From positions 230,659-294,658 of the forward strand of contig NZ_KQ948453.1 of assembly GCF_001514115.1 (NCBI RefSeq): a DNA stretch of 64,000 nt. Reading direction: 5' to 3'. A program made the position numbers and the translations under genes. Source of the DNA: Streptomyces olivochromogenes. Lineage in GTDB: Bacteria > Actinomycetota > Actinomycetes > Streptomycetales > Streptomycetaceae. The notes beneath the pieces were generated by a model. That model did not search any database and had not been told where the DNA came from. It saw only the letters and a list, made by a program, of their open reading frames with translations. Within the stretch, counting starts at the first letter, position 1, and every line of letters starts with the position of its first letter. This document shows positions 33,278-42,785 of the stretch, piece by piece.

Positions 33278-35879
33278 GATTCCCTTCGGCGACTGGGTCA
33301 ACAGCGCCGTCGACTGGCTGCTGAACCACATGGCGTGGCTCTTCGACTTCTTCAAGACCGTCTTCCAGGGCACGTACGACGGTATCGACGCCGTCCTCCA
33401 GGCCCCCGAACCGCTCCTCCTCGCGGGCATCTTCGCGGTCATCGCGTTCTGGCTGCGCGGCACCTCCGCCGGTGTCCTCACCTTCGTGGGATTCGCGTTC
33501 ATCGACTCCCTCGAACTGTGGGAGGACGCGATGGTGACCCTCTCGCTGGTCCTCGTCGCCACGCTCATCGCGCTCGTGGTCTCGGTACCCGTGGGCATCT
33601 GGGCTGCGCGCTCCGACCGGGTCAGCGGCATCGTCCGCCCGGTGCTGGACTTCATGCAGACGCTGCCCGCGATGATCTACCTCATCCCGGCGATCCTGTT
33701 CTTCGGCACCGGCGCCCCGGCCGGCATCGTGGCCACCCTGATCTTCGCGCTGGCCCCCGGCGTCCGCATGACCGAGCTGGGCATCCGGCAGGTCGACAAG
33801 GACCTCGTCGAGGCCGCCGACGCGTTCGGCACCCCGCCCCGCGACACCCTGCTGCGCATCCAGCTGCCGCTCGCGCTGCCCACGGTGATGGCGGGCGTCA
33901 ACCAGGTCATCATGCTGGGCCTGTCCATGGCCGCCATCGCGGGCATGGTCGGCACCGGTGGCCTCGGCGGCGACGTCAACGAGGCCATCGGGCAGCTGAA
34001 CGTCGGCCTCGGCTCCGAGGCGGGCGTCGCCATCGTCATCCTGGCGATCTACCTGGACCGCATGACCAGCGCCCTGGGCACCCAGGTCTCCCCGCTCGGC
34101 CGCCGCGCCGCCGCCAGACTGCGCGCCGCGCAGGGCCTGAAGATCTGGTCCTACCGCCCCAGCGCGGCCGTCGCCGTCATCGGCGTCGTCGTGCTCGCGC
34201 TGGTCGCGGGCGGCATGGGCATGTTCGGCGGGACCGACTCGACGTCCACCGCGGCCGAAGGCCGGAACGTCGGCCAGGGCAAGAAGATCACCATCGGCTA
34301 CATCCCGTGGGACGAGGGCGTCGCCTCCACCTTCCTGTGGAAGGAGATCCTCGAGGAGCGCGGCTTCCAGGTCGACACCAAGCAGTTCGACGCGGGCCCG
34401 CTGTACACCTCCCTCTCCCAGGGCGACATCGACTTCGAGACGGATTCCTGGCTGCCGACCACCCACGAGCAGTACTGGAAGAAGTACGGCAGCAAGCTCG
34501 ACGACCTGGGCTCCTGGTTCGGCCCCACCTCGCTGGAGCTGAGCGTCCCCTCGTACATGAAGGGCGTCGACTCCCTGGCGGACCTCAAGGGCAAGGCCGG
34601 CACCTTCGGCGGCAAGATCACCGGCATCGAGTCCAGTGCCGGAATGATGGGCCTGCTCAAGAGCAAGGTCCTGAAGGACTACGGCCTCGACAAGGAGTAC
34701 AAGGTCGTCGACAGCTCCACGCCCGCGATGCTGGCCGAGCTGAAGCGCGCGTACGCCAAGAAGGAGCCGATCGTCGTCACCCTCTGGTCGCCGCACTGGG
34801 CCTACAGCGACTACGACTTGAAGAAGCTCAAGGACCCGAAGGGCGCCTGGGGCAAGGGCGACGGTGTGCACACCCTCTCCCGCAAGGGCTTCGCGCAGGA
34901 CAACCCGGTCGTCGGGCAGTGGCTGAAGAACTTCAGGATGACGGAGAAGCAGCTCACCGGTCTCGAGGCCGAGATCAACAAGGTGGGCAAGGGCAAGCAG
35001 CAGGACGCGGTGCGCGCCTGGCTGAAGCGGAACCCCGGAGTCGTCGACAAGCTGGCCCCGGTGAAGAACTCCGCGGCCGCTGCCGAGACGAAGCGCCCGC
35101 TGGACGTGGCCTGGTTCCCCTGGGACGAGGACGTCGCCGTCAGCTACCTCTGGAAGAACGTCCTGGCGCGGCGCGGCTACACGCTGAACCTCAAGCAGAT
35201 GGACGTCGGCCCCGTCTACACCGGCCTAGCCTCCGGCGACCTGGACCTCAACTTCGACGCCTGGCTGCCGTACGCCCAGTCGAACTACTGGGAGCAGCAC
35301 AAGAACGACCTGAGAGACCTGGGCACCTGGTACCGGCCGACCTCGCTGGAGATCGCCGTGCCCTCGTACGTGAAGGACGTCAAGTCCCTCGCGGACCTCA
35401 AGGGCAAGGCGGGCACCTTCGGCGGCCGGATCATCGGCATCGAGCCGGGCACCGGCGAGATGAACCTCCTGAAGACGAAGGTGCTTCCGGGCTACGGCCT
35501 GGACAAGGAGTACAAGGTCGTCGACGGCTCCACGCCCGCGATGCTGGCCGAGCTGAAGCGCGCCTACGCCAAGAAGCAGCCCATCGCCGTCGTCCTGTGG
35601 TCCCCGCACTGGGCGTACAGCGAGTACGAGCTCACCAAGCTCGCCGACGACAAGAAGCTCTTCGGCGAGGGGAACACGATCCGGACCATCTCCAGCAAGA
35701 AGTTCCCCGAGCAGTACCCGCAGCTCACCAAGTGGATCAAGAACTTCAGGATGAGCGAGTCGGAGCTCGGCACCCTGGAGAGCGAGATCAAGCAGCGCGG
35801 CCAGGGTCACGAGGAGGCGGCCGTCGCCGCCTGGCTGAAGGAGCACCCGGACGTGGTGGAGCGGATGACGCCGCAGTAG
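33270..35879 (+). CDS. Glycine betaine/proline ABC permease fused to two substrate-binding domains
   Basis: An 869-residue fusion. Residues about 1-325 are a ProW/OpuAB permease with the EAA-like loop EAADAFGTPPRDTLLRIQLPLALP. The last membrane span (about 300-318) anchors two tandem OpuAC/ProX-type binding domains, about 338-600 and 613-869. The domains are alike (GYIPWDEGVAST / AWFPWDEDVAVS; both with ELKRAYAKK and LWSPHWAYS), so they come from duplication. Both keep a Trp-rich ligand cage. Each transporter dimer would therefore display four binding domains. Confidence 0.93.
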   Translation: MPRIPFGDWVNSAVDWLLNHMAWLFDFFKTVFQGTYDGIDAVLQAPEPLLLAGIFAVIAFWLRGTSAGVLTFVGFAFIDSLELWEDAMVTLSLVLVATLIALVVSVPVGIWAARSDRVSGIVRPVLDFMQTLPAMIYLIPAILFFGTGAPAGIVATLIFALAPGVRMTELGIRQVDKDLVEAADAFGTPPRDTLLRIQLPLALPTVMAGVNQVIMLGLSMAAIAGMVGTGGLGGDVNEAIGQLNVGLGSEAGVAIVILAIYLDRMTSALGTQVSPLGRRAAARLRAAQGLKIWSYRPSAAVAVIGVVVLALVAGGMGMFGGTDSTSTAAEGRNVGQGKKITIGYIPWDEGVASTFLWKEILEERGFQVDTKQFDAGPLYTSLSQGDIDFETDSWLPTTHEQYWKKYGSKLDDLGSWFGPTSLELSVPSYMKGVDSLADLKGKAGTFGGKITGIESSAGMMGLLKSKVLKDYGLDKEYKVVDSSTPAMLAELKRAYAKKEPIVVTLWSPHWAYSDYDLKKLKDPKGAWGKGDGVHTLSRKGFAQDNPVVGQWLKNFRMTEKQLTGLEAEINKVGKGKQQDAVRAWLKRNPGVVDKLAPVKNSAAAAETKRPLDVAWFPWDEDVAVSYLWKNVLARRGYTLNLKQMDVGPVYTGLASGDLDLNFDAWLPYAQSNYWEQHKNDLRDLGTWYRPTSLEIAVPSYVKDVKSLADLKGKAGTFGGRIIGIEPGTGEMNLLKTKVLPGYGLDKEYKVVDGSTPAMLAELKRAYAKKQPIAVVLWSPHWAYSEYELTKLADDKKLFGEGNTIRTISSKKFPEQYPQLTKWIKNFRMSESELGTLESEIKQRGQGHEEAAVAAWLKEHPDVVERMTPQ

Positions 35880-35898
35880 CCGCGAGGACGTCCGGCGA

Positions 35899-35952
35899 GG
35901 GGTGGCCGTCGGTGGCACGGGTGTCGGGACCCGTGCGGCCGACGGCCACCCC
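35899..35952 (+). terminator. Long terminator after the betaine transporter operon
   Basis: A 14-bp outer stem GGGGTGGCCGTCGG with its complement encloses an inner 7-bp stem GCACGGG/CCCGTGC, and is followed by TTTCGG. It starts 20 bases after the stop. Confidence 0.85.
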
Positions 35953-36788
35953 TTTCGGCGTTCCCGGAGCCACCTGTTCCGGCCCGCACTCGCGACCGAC
36001 GACACCAGTGGCTACGTACTGGCGTACGAGAAGGATCCGGACAACCACATCGCCGTGCGAGGCCGGGCCGATCCGGACGCCCTCCTGTCCGGGAACGCCG
36101 CCCAGGCGTTCGACGCGCCGCGCACCCTCTCGCGCTGCGTCGAGGCACTCCGGACATCACCTCCGTGCCCGACGGCACGGTCGAGCTCACCGGTCACCAC
36201 CGTGCACGCTGCGCCACCGACGGTGAACTCCGCGCCACCCTCGAGGAGTTCACGACCTGGCACGCAAGCCCCGACCGACGGTCGGACCGGGCCCCGGAAT
36301 GCTGTGGCGTGCGCGGCGACATCGGCGACCGCCCGCTCCGCCAACTCGGCGCAGACAGAGTGATTTTGACGGAAAGTCAGCAATGATGTCGCGCTTCGGA
36401 AGGTGACGGACGTACGCCTATGATCCGACGACCGGGCGGGCTGATCGGCTGACCATCCGCACCCACGGCGGCAGTCGCGCTCGCGCTGAACTCTCCGTAA
36501 CTCCGCTCATCGATCCGGAGGGGCATCCGGCCCTGCTGGTCAGCCTTTTCGTCCCGCGGGAGGGCGTGGCGCAAGGAGAGCAGGGGCGACTCGTCTATTG
36601 GCGCGAATTGTGGCCCTCACCCTCCTCCGGTGTGTCAGCGATGTGACGGGTGCATGAAACGGTTTGCCGAACATGCGTAGGGTGCAAACAACTCAGCAGA
36701 AGTTGTGCGCCGAAGCAGCAGCCCGAGCGGCGGCCGAAGCGGCAGACCGAAGCAGTGGACCGACGACGCGTGGGAGGGAGCCGGAGCG
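35953..36788. pseudogene. Decayed gene remnants without an intact ORF
   Basis: No intact gene is seen in 836 bases. Protein-like stretches occur on the plus strand: TSGYVLAYEKDPDNHIAVRG (from about 36010) that appears to shift frame near 36150 into PDGTVELTGHHRARC, and a 79-codon stretch at 36407-36646, without a start, reading DRLTIRTHGGSRARAEL and LLVSLFVPREG. They look like frameshifted or truncated remains of one or two genes, but I cannot name the families. The promoter of the XRE regulator must lie near the right end. Confidence 0.4.
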
Positions 36789-37370
36789 ATGGGCGACCAC
36801 AAAGAACAGCCCCTTCGGGTGGGTGCGGCCGTCCGGCGGCGGCGCCGGGCACTGGAGCTCACGCTCGCCGTCGTGGCCGAGCGCAGCGGCCTGTCGGTGC
36901 CCTTCCTCAGCCAGGTCGAGAACGAACGGGCCCGGCCCAGCCAGAGCTCCCTGGAGAGGGTCGCCGACGCCCTCGGCACCACCGCCGTCGAACTGCTCGC
37001 GGCGGCCGACCCGGCGTGCAGCGTCGATGTGGTGCGCGCCGACTCGGGCGCCGAGTTCACTCCCGAAGCCCATATGCGCCCCCTGGTGCGCGGTCACCAC
37101 CAGCTGCACGCCACGGAGTTCACCGGTGACCACGAGGAGGGCCGCGAACTCCAGCACCGCAACGACAAGTTGATGTACGTCGCCGACGGGGCCGTCGAGG
37201 TCGAGGCGGAGGGCCGCGCCCACCGCCTGGGGCGCGGGGACACGCTGTACCTCACCGGTGGGGTGCGCCACCGGTGGCGGGCGACCGTGCCGGACACCCG
37301 GGTGGTCGTGGTCGAGGTCGCCGACCACATCGAGGCGGTGGAGGACCGCCAGACCTTCGGCAGGCGCTGA
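36789..37370 (+). CDS. XRE-family regulator with cupin domain
   Basis: A 193-residue one-component regulator. The helix-turn-helix at about residues 12-65 includes LTLAVVAERSGLSVPFLSQVE and ARPSQSSLERVADALG. The C-terminal cupin (about 105-180) includes DKLMYVADGAVEVEAEGR and GDTLYLTGGVRHRWRA, with His residues that may bind metal or a small ligand. ATG at 36789 follows GGGAGCCGGAGCG. The target genes are not obvious. The downstream metal-receptor gene is a candidate. Confidence 0.88.
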   Translation: MGDHKEQPLRVGAAVRRRRRALELTLAVVAERSGLSVPFLSQVENERARPSQSSLERVADALGTTAVELLAAADPACSVDVVRADSGAEFTPEAHMRPLVRGHHQLHATEFTGDHEEGRELQHRNDKLMYVADGAVEVEAEGRAHRLGRGDTLYLTGGVRHRWRATVPDTRVVVVEVADHIEAVEDRQTFGRR

Positions 37371-37380
37371 GCCGTTCCCG

Positions 37381-37460
37381 CGCGGGCCGCGGCGCTCGCG
37401 AGGGGCCACGGTCGCGGGCCGCTGCGATCGCGAGCGGCCACAAGCGCGGGCCGCTGCGAT
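37381..37460. repeat. Tandem 32-bp repeats, 2.5 copies
   Basis: The unit begins CGCGGGCCGCKGCG and recurs at 37381, 37413 and (partial) 37445 between the XRE-cupin gene and the next ORF. Confidence 0.65.
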
Positions 37461-37492
37461 ACTGGGTGCCATGCCGCCCAAGACCTCCCGTC

Positions 37493-38248
37493 ATGTCTAG
37501 CGGGGCCGCCGGAGTGCGTGTCGTGTCCCTCGTGCCCTCGCTCACCGAGGCCGTGGCCGTCACCGTCCCCGGTGCCCTGGTCGGCGCGACCGACTGGTGC
37601 AGCCGTCCGCCGGACCTCGACGTCGTGCGCGTCGGCGGCACCAAGAACCCCGCGGTCGACCGGATCGTAGGTCTCGCCCCGGACCTGGTGATCGCCAACG
37701 AGGAGGAGAACCGCGAGCCCGATCTGACGGCCTTGCGGGAGGCGGGGATCGAGGTGCTGGTCACGGAGGTCCGCGAGGTGCCGGGAGCCTTCCGCGAGCT
37801 GGCGCGGGTGCTGGGCGCGTGCGGCGCGCGGACCCGCCCCCGCTGGCTGGACGAGGCGGAGGCCGCATGGGCGCGGCCCCCCGCTCCCGACCGCCGGACG
37901 ACCGCGATCGTGCCGGTCTGGCGGCGCCCCTGGATGGTCCTCGGCCGGGACACCTTCGCCGGGGACGTCCTGGCGCGCCTGGGCGTCGACAACGCGTACG
38001 CCCACCACGCCGACCGCTACCCCCGCGTCCCGCTCCCCGAACTCCGGGCGGCGGCCCCCGATCTCGTGGTCCTGCCCGACGAGCCGTACCGCTTCACCGC
38101 CGACGACGGACCCGAGGCGTTCGAGGGTGTGCCCTGCGCGCTCGTCGACGGCCGCCTGCTGACCTGGTACGGGCCGTCGCTGGCACAGGCGCCGAGCCTG
38201 CTCGGCGCGGCGCTGCGAGCAGGGCCTGCGCAAGCTCAAGGTCGATGA
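37493..38248 (+). CDS. TroA/BtuF-like helical-backbone metal receptor domain protein, cytoplasmic
   Basis: A 251-residue protein with the fold of periplasmic cobalamin/iron-siderophore receptors: VVSLVPSLTEAV, VGATDWCSRPPD, APDLVIANEEENRE and VVLPDEPYRF. There is no signal peptide or lipobox, so it is probably cytoplasmic and not a classical transporter component. ATG at 37493 gives the family N-terminus, though no clear ribosome site is visible. Function unknown. Confidence 0.82.
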   Translation: MSSGAAGVRVVSLVPSLTEAVAVTVPGALVGATDWCSRPPDLDVVRVGGTKNPAVDRIVGLAPDLVIANEEENREPDLTALREAGIEVLVTEVREVPGAFRELARVLGACGARTRPRWLDEAEAAWARPPAPDRRTTAIVPVWRRPWMVLGRDTFAGDVLARLGVDNAYAHHADRYPRVPLPELRAAAPDLVVLPDEPYRFTADDGPEAFEGVPCALVDGRLLTWYGPSLAQAPSLLGAALRAGPAQAQGR

Positions 38249-38284
38249 GACAGCGGCAGGACGCCGGCCTTCGGCCAGGTCGGA

Positions 38285-39388
<1,104 letters not shown>

Positions 39389-40498
39389 TCACAGGCGCAC
39401 GATGACCAGGGCGGTGTCGTCGGTGGCGTCACCGGGTGGGGTGAGGTCGGTGAGTACGCCGTCGGCGAGGGTTTCGGGGTCGTCTGCCCGGTGGCGGGCC
39501 AGCGAGTCGGCGAGCCGGGCGAGGCCCATGTCGATGTCTTCGCCGCGGCGTTCGATCAGACCGTCGGTGTAGAGCACGAGGACGGCGCCCTCGCGGAAGG
39601 CCGCGACAGCCTGGATCCGAGGGCCGTGTTGAGGACGGGCGGCCAGTGGCGGGTCGGTGGCCTGGTCCAGGAACTCGACGGTCCCGTCCCTGTGCAGGAG
39701 CGCTGGTGGGGGGTGGCCGGCGCTGCTGTAGGTAATGGTGTGCTTCTCCCAGTCGATGAACGCCGTGGCCACAGTGGCGTTCTCGGCGCCGTCGACGGTG
39801 CGGGCGTACAGCCCGAGGACTTCCAGGGCGCGGGCGGGGCCTTCGGGGACGAGAGAGGCGGCGGTGAGAGCGCTGCGCAGTTGTCCCATGACGCCGGCCG
39901 CGGCCAGGCCGTGGCCGACGACGTCGCCGACGGCGACGGCGATGCGATCGCCGGGCAGGTCGACCAGGTCGTACCAGTCGCCGGCCACATTCAGCGCTTC
40001 GGCGGCGGGCCGGTAGCGAACGGCCGCCGGGTGCCGGCCGACCGGGCGAGGAGCGGGCAACATGGCTTCTTGCAAGGTCAGCGCGACTTCACGGGCGCGG
40101 ATGAGTTCGGTTACGTCCTCCACCCGGTGCAGCAGCACCGTCACCCGCCCATCAGGTCCGAACACGGGAATGTTGGTCATGTTGAAATACCGCTCGTGCC
40201 ATACCCCGGGCTGGTCGGGGTCCTCCACGTCGTAGCGCTGCAGCGCTACGATGCTGCGCTCACCGGTGTCCGCCGCCCGGCGCAGTGACGCCAGAACTCT
40301 GAGCAGGAGAGGCTCGGCGGGGTCCTTTTCGGGGCGGTCCTCGGGCAGGAAGCGACCGACCAATTGCTCGCGGGGGAGGCCCCGCAGCCGCAGGAACTCC
40401 GCGTTGGCGTCCGCGAAGATCAGCTGCGGAGTCACCAGCGCCACCGCCCCGGGAAGGGCCTGGAACACCGCCGCGTAGTCGACCGCCGGTTCTGCCAT
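39389..40498 (-). CDS. PAS domain - PP2C (SpoIIE-type) serine phosphatase
   Basis: A 369-residue protein with an N-terminal PAS sensor (about 8-130; FQALPGAVALVTPQLIFADANAE) and a PPM/SpoIIE phosphatase domain (about 150-369). Metal-binding Asp residues are seen in VAGDWYDLVDL, VGDVVGHG and GDATDDTALV. Such Streptomyces proteins usually dephosphorylate anti-anti-sigma factors. ATG at 40498 has AGGA about 8 bases upstream. Confidence 0.92.
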   Translation of the reverse strand: MAEPAVDYAAVFQALPGAVALVTPQLIFADANAEFLRLRGLPREQLVGRFLPEDRPEKDPAEPLLLRVLASLRRAADTGERSIVALQRYDVEDPDQPGVWHERYFNMTNIPVFGPDGRVTVLLHRVEDVTELIRAREVALTLQEAMLPAPRPVGRHPAAVRYRPAAEALNVAGDWYDLVDLPGDRIAVAVGDVVGHGLAAAGVMGQLRSALTAASLVPEGPARALEVLGLYARTVDGAENATVATAFIDWEKHTITYSSAGHPPPALLHRDGTVEFLDQATDPPLAARPQHGPRIQAVAAFREGAVLVLYTDGLIERRGEDIDMGLARLADSLARHRADDPETLADGVLTDLTPPGDATDDTALVIVRL

Positions 40499-40692
40499 GA
40501 TTTTCCTGCTCACCGTGCCGCTGTCTGACTTTTCACGATACGAGCAGGGAGTCCCGGCTCGCACCATGAGGTTGCGGCGTTCCCACGCCGTCGGTGCGCC
40601 TTGCCCGGGGATCACGCCGGGTGGGAGGCCGTCCCTTGCCCACCACCCGGCACCGGAACGCCTCCGCTCGGAGCGTGCCGGGGATACGGGGC

Positions 40693-41259
40693 TCAGGACG
40701 CGGGGGCCTCGATGCCGGCGGCGAGGGCGCTGAGCACCTGCCTGAGCTGCGCGACGGCTTCGCTGTCATCGGCCGGGTGGGTCTCGGCGAAGCGGGTCAC
40801 CGATCCGGGTATCGCGAGTCTGGCGTCCTCCAGGATCGTGGCGCCGGCGATACCGGCGGACTTGCGGGCGTCGTCCTGGGCCCACACGCCGCCGTACTGA
40901 CCGAAGGCGGTGCCGACGACGGCGGTCGGCGTACCCGCCAGGGCACCGGCGCCGAACGGACGGGACAGCCAGTCGATGGCGTTCTTCAGCACGGCGGGCA
41001 TGGTGCCGTTGTACTCGGGGGTGACGAGCAGGAACGCGTCGGCGCGCGCGGCGGTCTCGCGCAGGCGGGTGGCGGCGGCGGGACGCCGCTCGTCGGTGTC
41101 GATGTCCTCGTCGTAGAAGGGCACCTCGGCCAGGCCCTCGTAGAGGGTGACCTCGACGCCCTCGGGGGCGTGTTTGACGGCGGCCTCGGCGAGCTGACGG
41201 TTGTGCGAGCCGGAGCGCAGGCTGCCGACGAGGGCGAGGACGTGGACGTGGCCGGACAT
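40693..41259 (-). CDS. NADPH-dependent FMN reductase
   Basis: A 188-residue flavodoxin-like reductase of the FMN_red family (chromate/azo/quinone reductase type). FMN phosphate-binding loop VGSLRSGSHNRQLA at the N-terminus, then TPEYNGTMPAVLKNAIDWLSR and GGVWAQDDARKS. It precedes the HxlR-linked SDR gene on the same strand and the two may form a redox-stress cassette. Confidence 0.92.
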   Translation of the reverse strand: MSGHVHVLALVGSLRSGSHNRQLAEAAVKHAPEGVEVTLYEGLAEVPFYDEDIDTDERRPAAATRLRETAARADAFLLVTPEYNGTMPAVLKNAIDWLSRPFGAGALAGTPTAVVGTAFGQYGGVWAQDDARKSAGIAGATILEDARLAIPGSVTRFAETHPADDSEAVAQLRQVLSALAAGIEAPAS

Positions 41260-41339
41260 GGGTTCTCCAGATATGGACGTGCTGACGGAGCGAATACGTG
41301 GGGAGAGGCGTGGACCTTGGTCCGCGGTGGCGAGCGGCG

Positions 41340-42110
41340 CTACTCGCGCATGGTCAGGCCGCCGTCCACCGACAGGATCTGGCCGGTGATCCAGCTGGAC
41401 TCCGCGGACAGGAGGAAGACGATCATGGAGGCGAGGTCCTCGGGCTCACCGAGCCTCGGCAGCGCGGTCTTCTCCGACAGGGCCTCGCGGACCTCGGGGG
41501 GCGTGCTGGCGCGGAGGTTCTCCGTGAGGACGACCCCGGGGGCGACGGCGTTGGCCCGGATGTTCTTTCGGCCCCACGCATGGGCGGTGTGGCGGGTGAG
41601 CGCGTGCAGGGCGATCTTGGACGAGGCGTACGCGGTGAGCCACGCCTCCCGCTGCCACGCCGCCAGGGAGGAGACGTTGACGATCGAGCCGCCGCCCGCG
41701 GCGACCAGGGCGGGGAGGCTTTCGCGGATCACGAGCCCGGTGCCGGTGACGTTGATGCGCATCATGTCGGCCCACACGTCGGGGTCCATGGTGTCGACGC
41801 CCTGGTCACGGGTCATGAGGTCCGCGCTGACGGCGGCGGCGACGTTGGCGACGCCGTCGAGTCGGCCGAACCGGTCGGTGGTCCGGGCGACCAGGGAGGT
41901 GATGGAGCCCTCGTCCCGGAGGTCGAACTGGACGGTGAGCAGCCGATCGGCCGCTTCTCCGGCCTGCTCGCGGGTTCGCGCGAGCTTCTCGGCGCTGGTA
42001 CCGGCCGCGGTCACGCGGGCGCCTTCGGCCAGCAGTCGCCGCACGGTGACCGCGCCGATGCCCGATCCGCCGCCGGTGACGATGAAGACCTTGTCCTTGA
42101 GCCCTTCCAT
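41340..42110 (-). CDS. Short-chain dehydrogenase/reductase
   Basis: A 256-residue classical SDR. Nucleotide motif TGGGSGIG (about residues 12-19), catalytic Ser in NVSSLAAW, and YASSK for the Tyr/Lys pair, with NIRANAVAPG downstream. ATG at 42110 is used. The gene is divergent from the HxlR regulator, with a 17-bp palindrome between them, so it is the likely target of that regulator. Substrate unknown. Confidence 0.92.
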   Translation of the reverse strand: MEGLKDKVFIVTGGGSGIGAVTVRRLLAEGARVTAAGTSAEKLARTREQAGEAADRLLTVQFDLRDEGSITSLVARTTDRFGRLDGVANVAAAVSADLMTRDQGVDTMDPDVWADMMRINVTGTGLVIRESLPALVAAGGGSIVNVSSLAAWQREAWLTAYASSKIALHALTRHTAHAWGRKNIRANAVAPGVVLTENLRASTPPEVREALSEKTALPRLGEPEDLASMIVFLLSAESSWITGQILSVDGGLTMRE

Positions 42111-42314
42111 GGCTGGACACATCCTTTCGGCTTGTGAGGATGCGGCGCTGATGCGGCAGGTGGGAACAGTGCCGGGGGCGATGCGGCGGGAATACGCCTG
42201 ACGTGCCCGGTGGTTGCCGCCCTGTGCGCAGAACGACCGCTTCGACCAGTGCGTTGACGCCTGGTGCGCAGCCCACTGTGCAGGAGCGCGATAAGGGTTA
42301 CAAAAGGCATGTTT

Positions 42315-42331
42315 ATGTTCCTGAGGAACAT
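42315..42331. promoter_or_regulatory. Perfect 17-bp palindrome, HxlR operator candidate
   Basis: ATGTTCC, TGA, GGAACAT: 7-bp perfect arms around three bases, 17 bases before the preferred hxlR start and between the divergent SDR and hxlR genes. Confidence 0.7.
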
Positions 42332-42347
42332 CGGAAGGGCGTTTTCA

Positions 42348-42785
42348 GTGAGCAACGATGAGGGTCGGGCGGCTTCCACCGGCGCGTCGCGGGTGAACGT
42401 ACTGCGCCTCTCGGGCCCGTGTGAGCGCTGGGACGAACGGGACGCGGACTTCATCCGCGAGATCCTCGACCTGGTGGGCGACAAGTGGAGCATGCTCGTC
42501 ATCGGCGCCCTGGCCGTCCGCGACGCCCGCTACTCGGACCTCGACACCGAGATCCCCGCCATCTCCCGGCGCATGCTCACCCTCACCCTCAAGCGCCTTC
42601 AGCGCAGCGGGCTGGTCGACCGCACCGCCTACGCGGAGGTGCCGCCCCGCGTCGAGTACTCCCTCACCAGCCTCGGCTCCTCCCTGCTCTCCGCCATCGA
42701 GCCCCTGGCTGCCTGGTCCGCCGAACAGCGCGCCGAGATCCGACGCCACCAGGACGCGTACGACAGCGCAGTCACATCTACCTAG
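42348..42785 (+). CDS. HxlR-family transcriptional regulator
   Basis: A 145-residue winged-helix regulator. The HxlR core is FIREILDLVGDKWSMLVIGAL (about 33-52), DTEIPAISRRMLTLTLKRLQ and PPRVEYSLTSLGSSLL. The start is uncertain: GTG at 42348 (with GGAAGGG upstream) is preferred because an operator-like palindrome occupies 42315-42331. ATG codons at 42309 and 42315 are alternatives. The stop overlaps the convergent transporter gene by 8 bases. Confidence 0.88.
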   Translation: MSNDEGRAASTGASRVNVLRLSGPCERWDERDADFIREILDLVGDKWSMLVIGALAVRDARYSDLDTEIPAISRRMLTLTLKRLQRSGLVDRTAYAEVPPRVEYSLTSLGSSLLSAIEPLAAWSAEQRAEIRRHQDAYDSAVTST

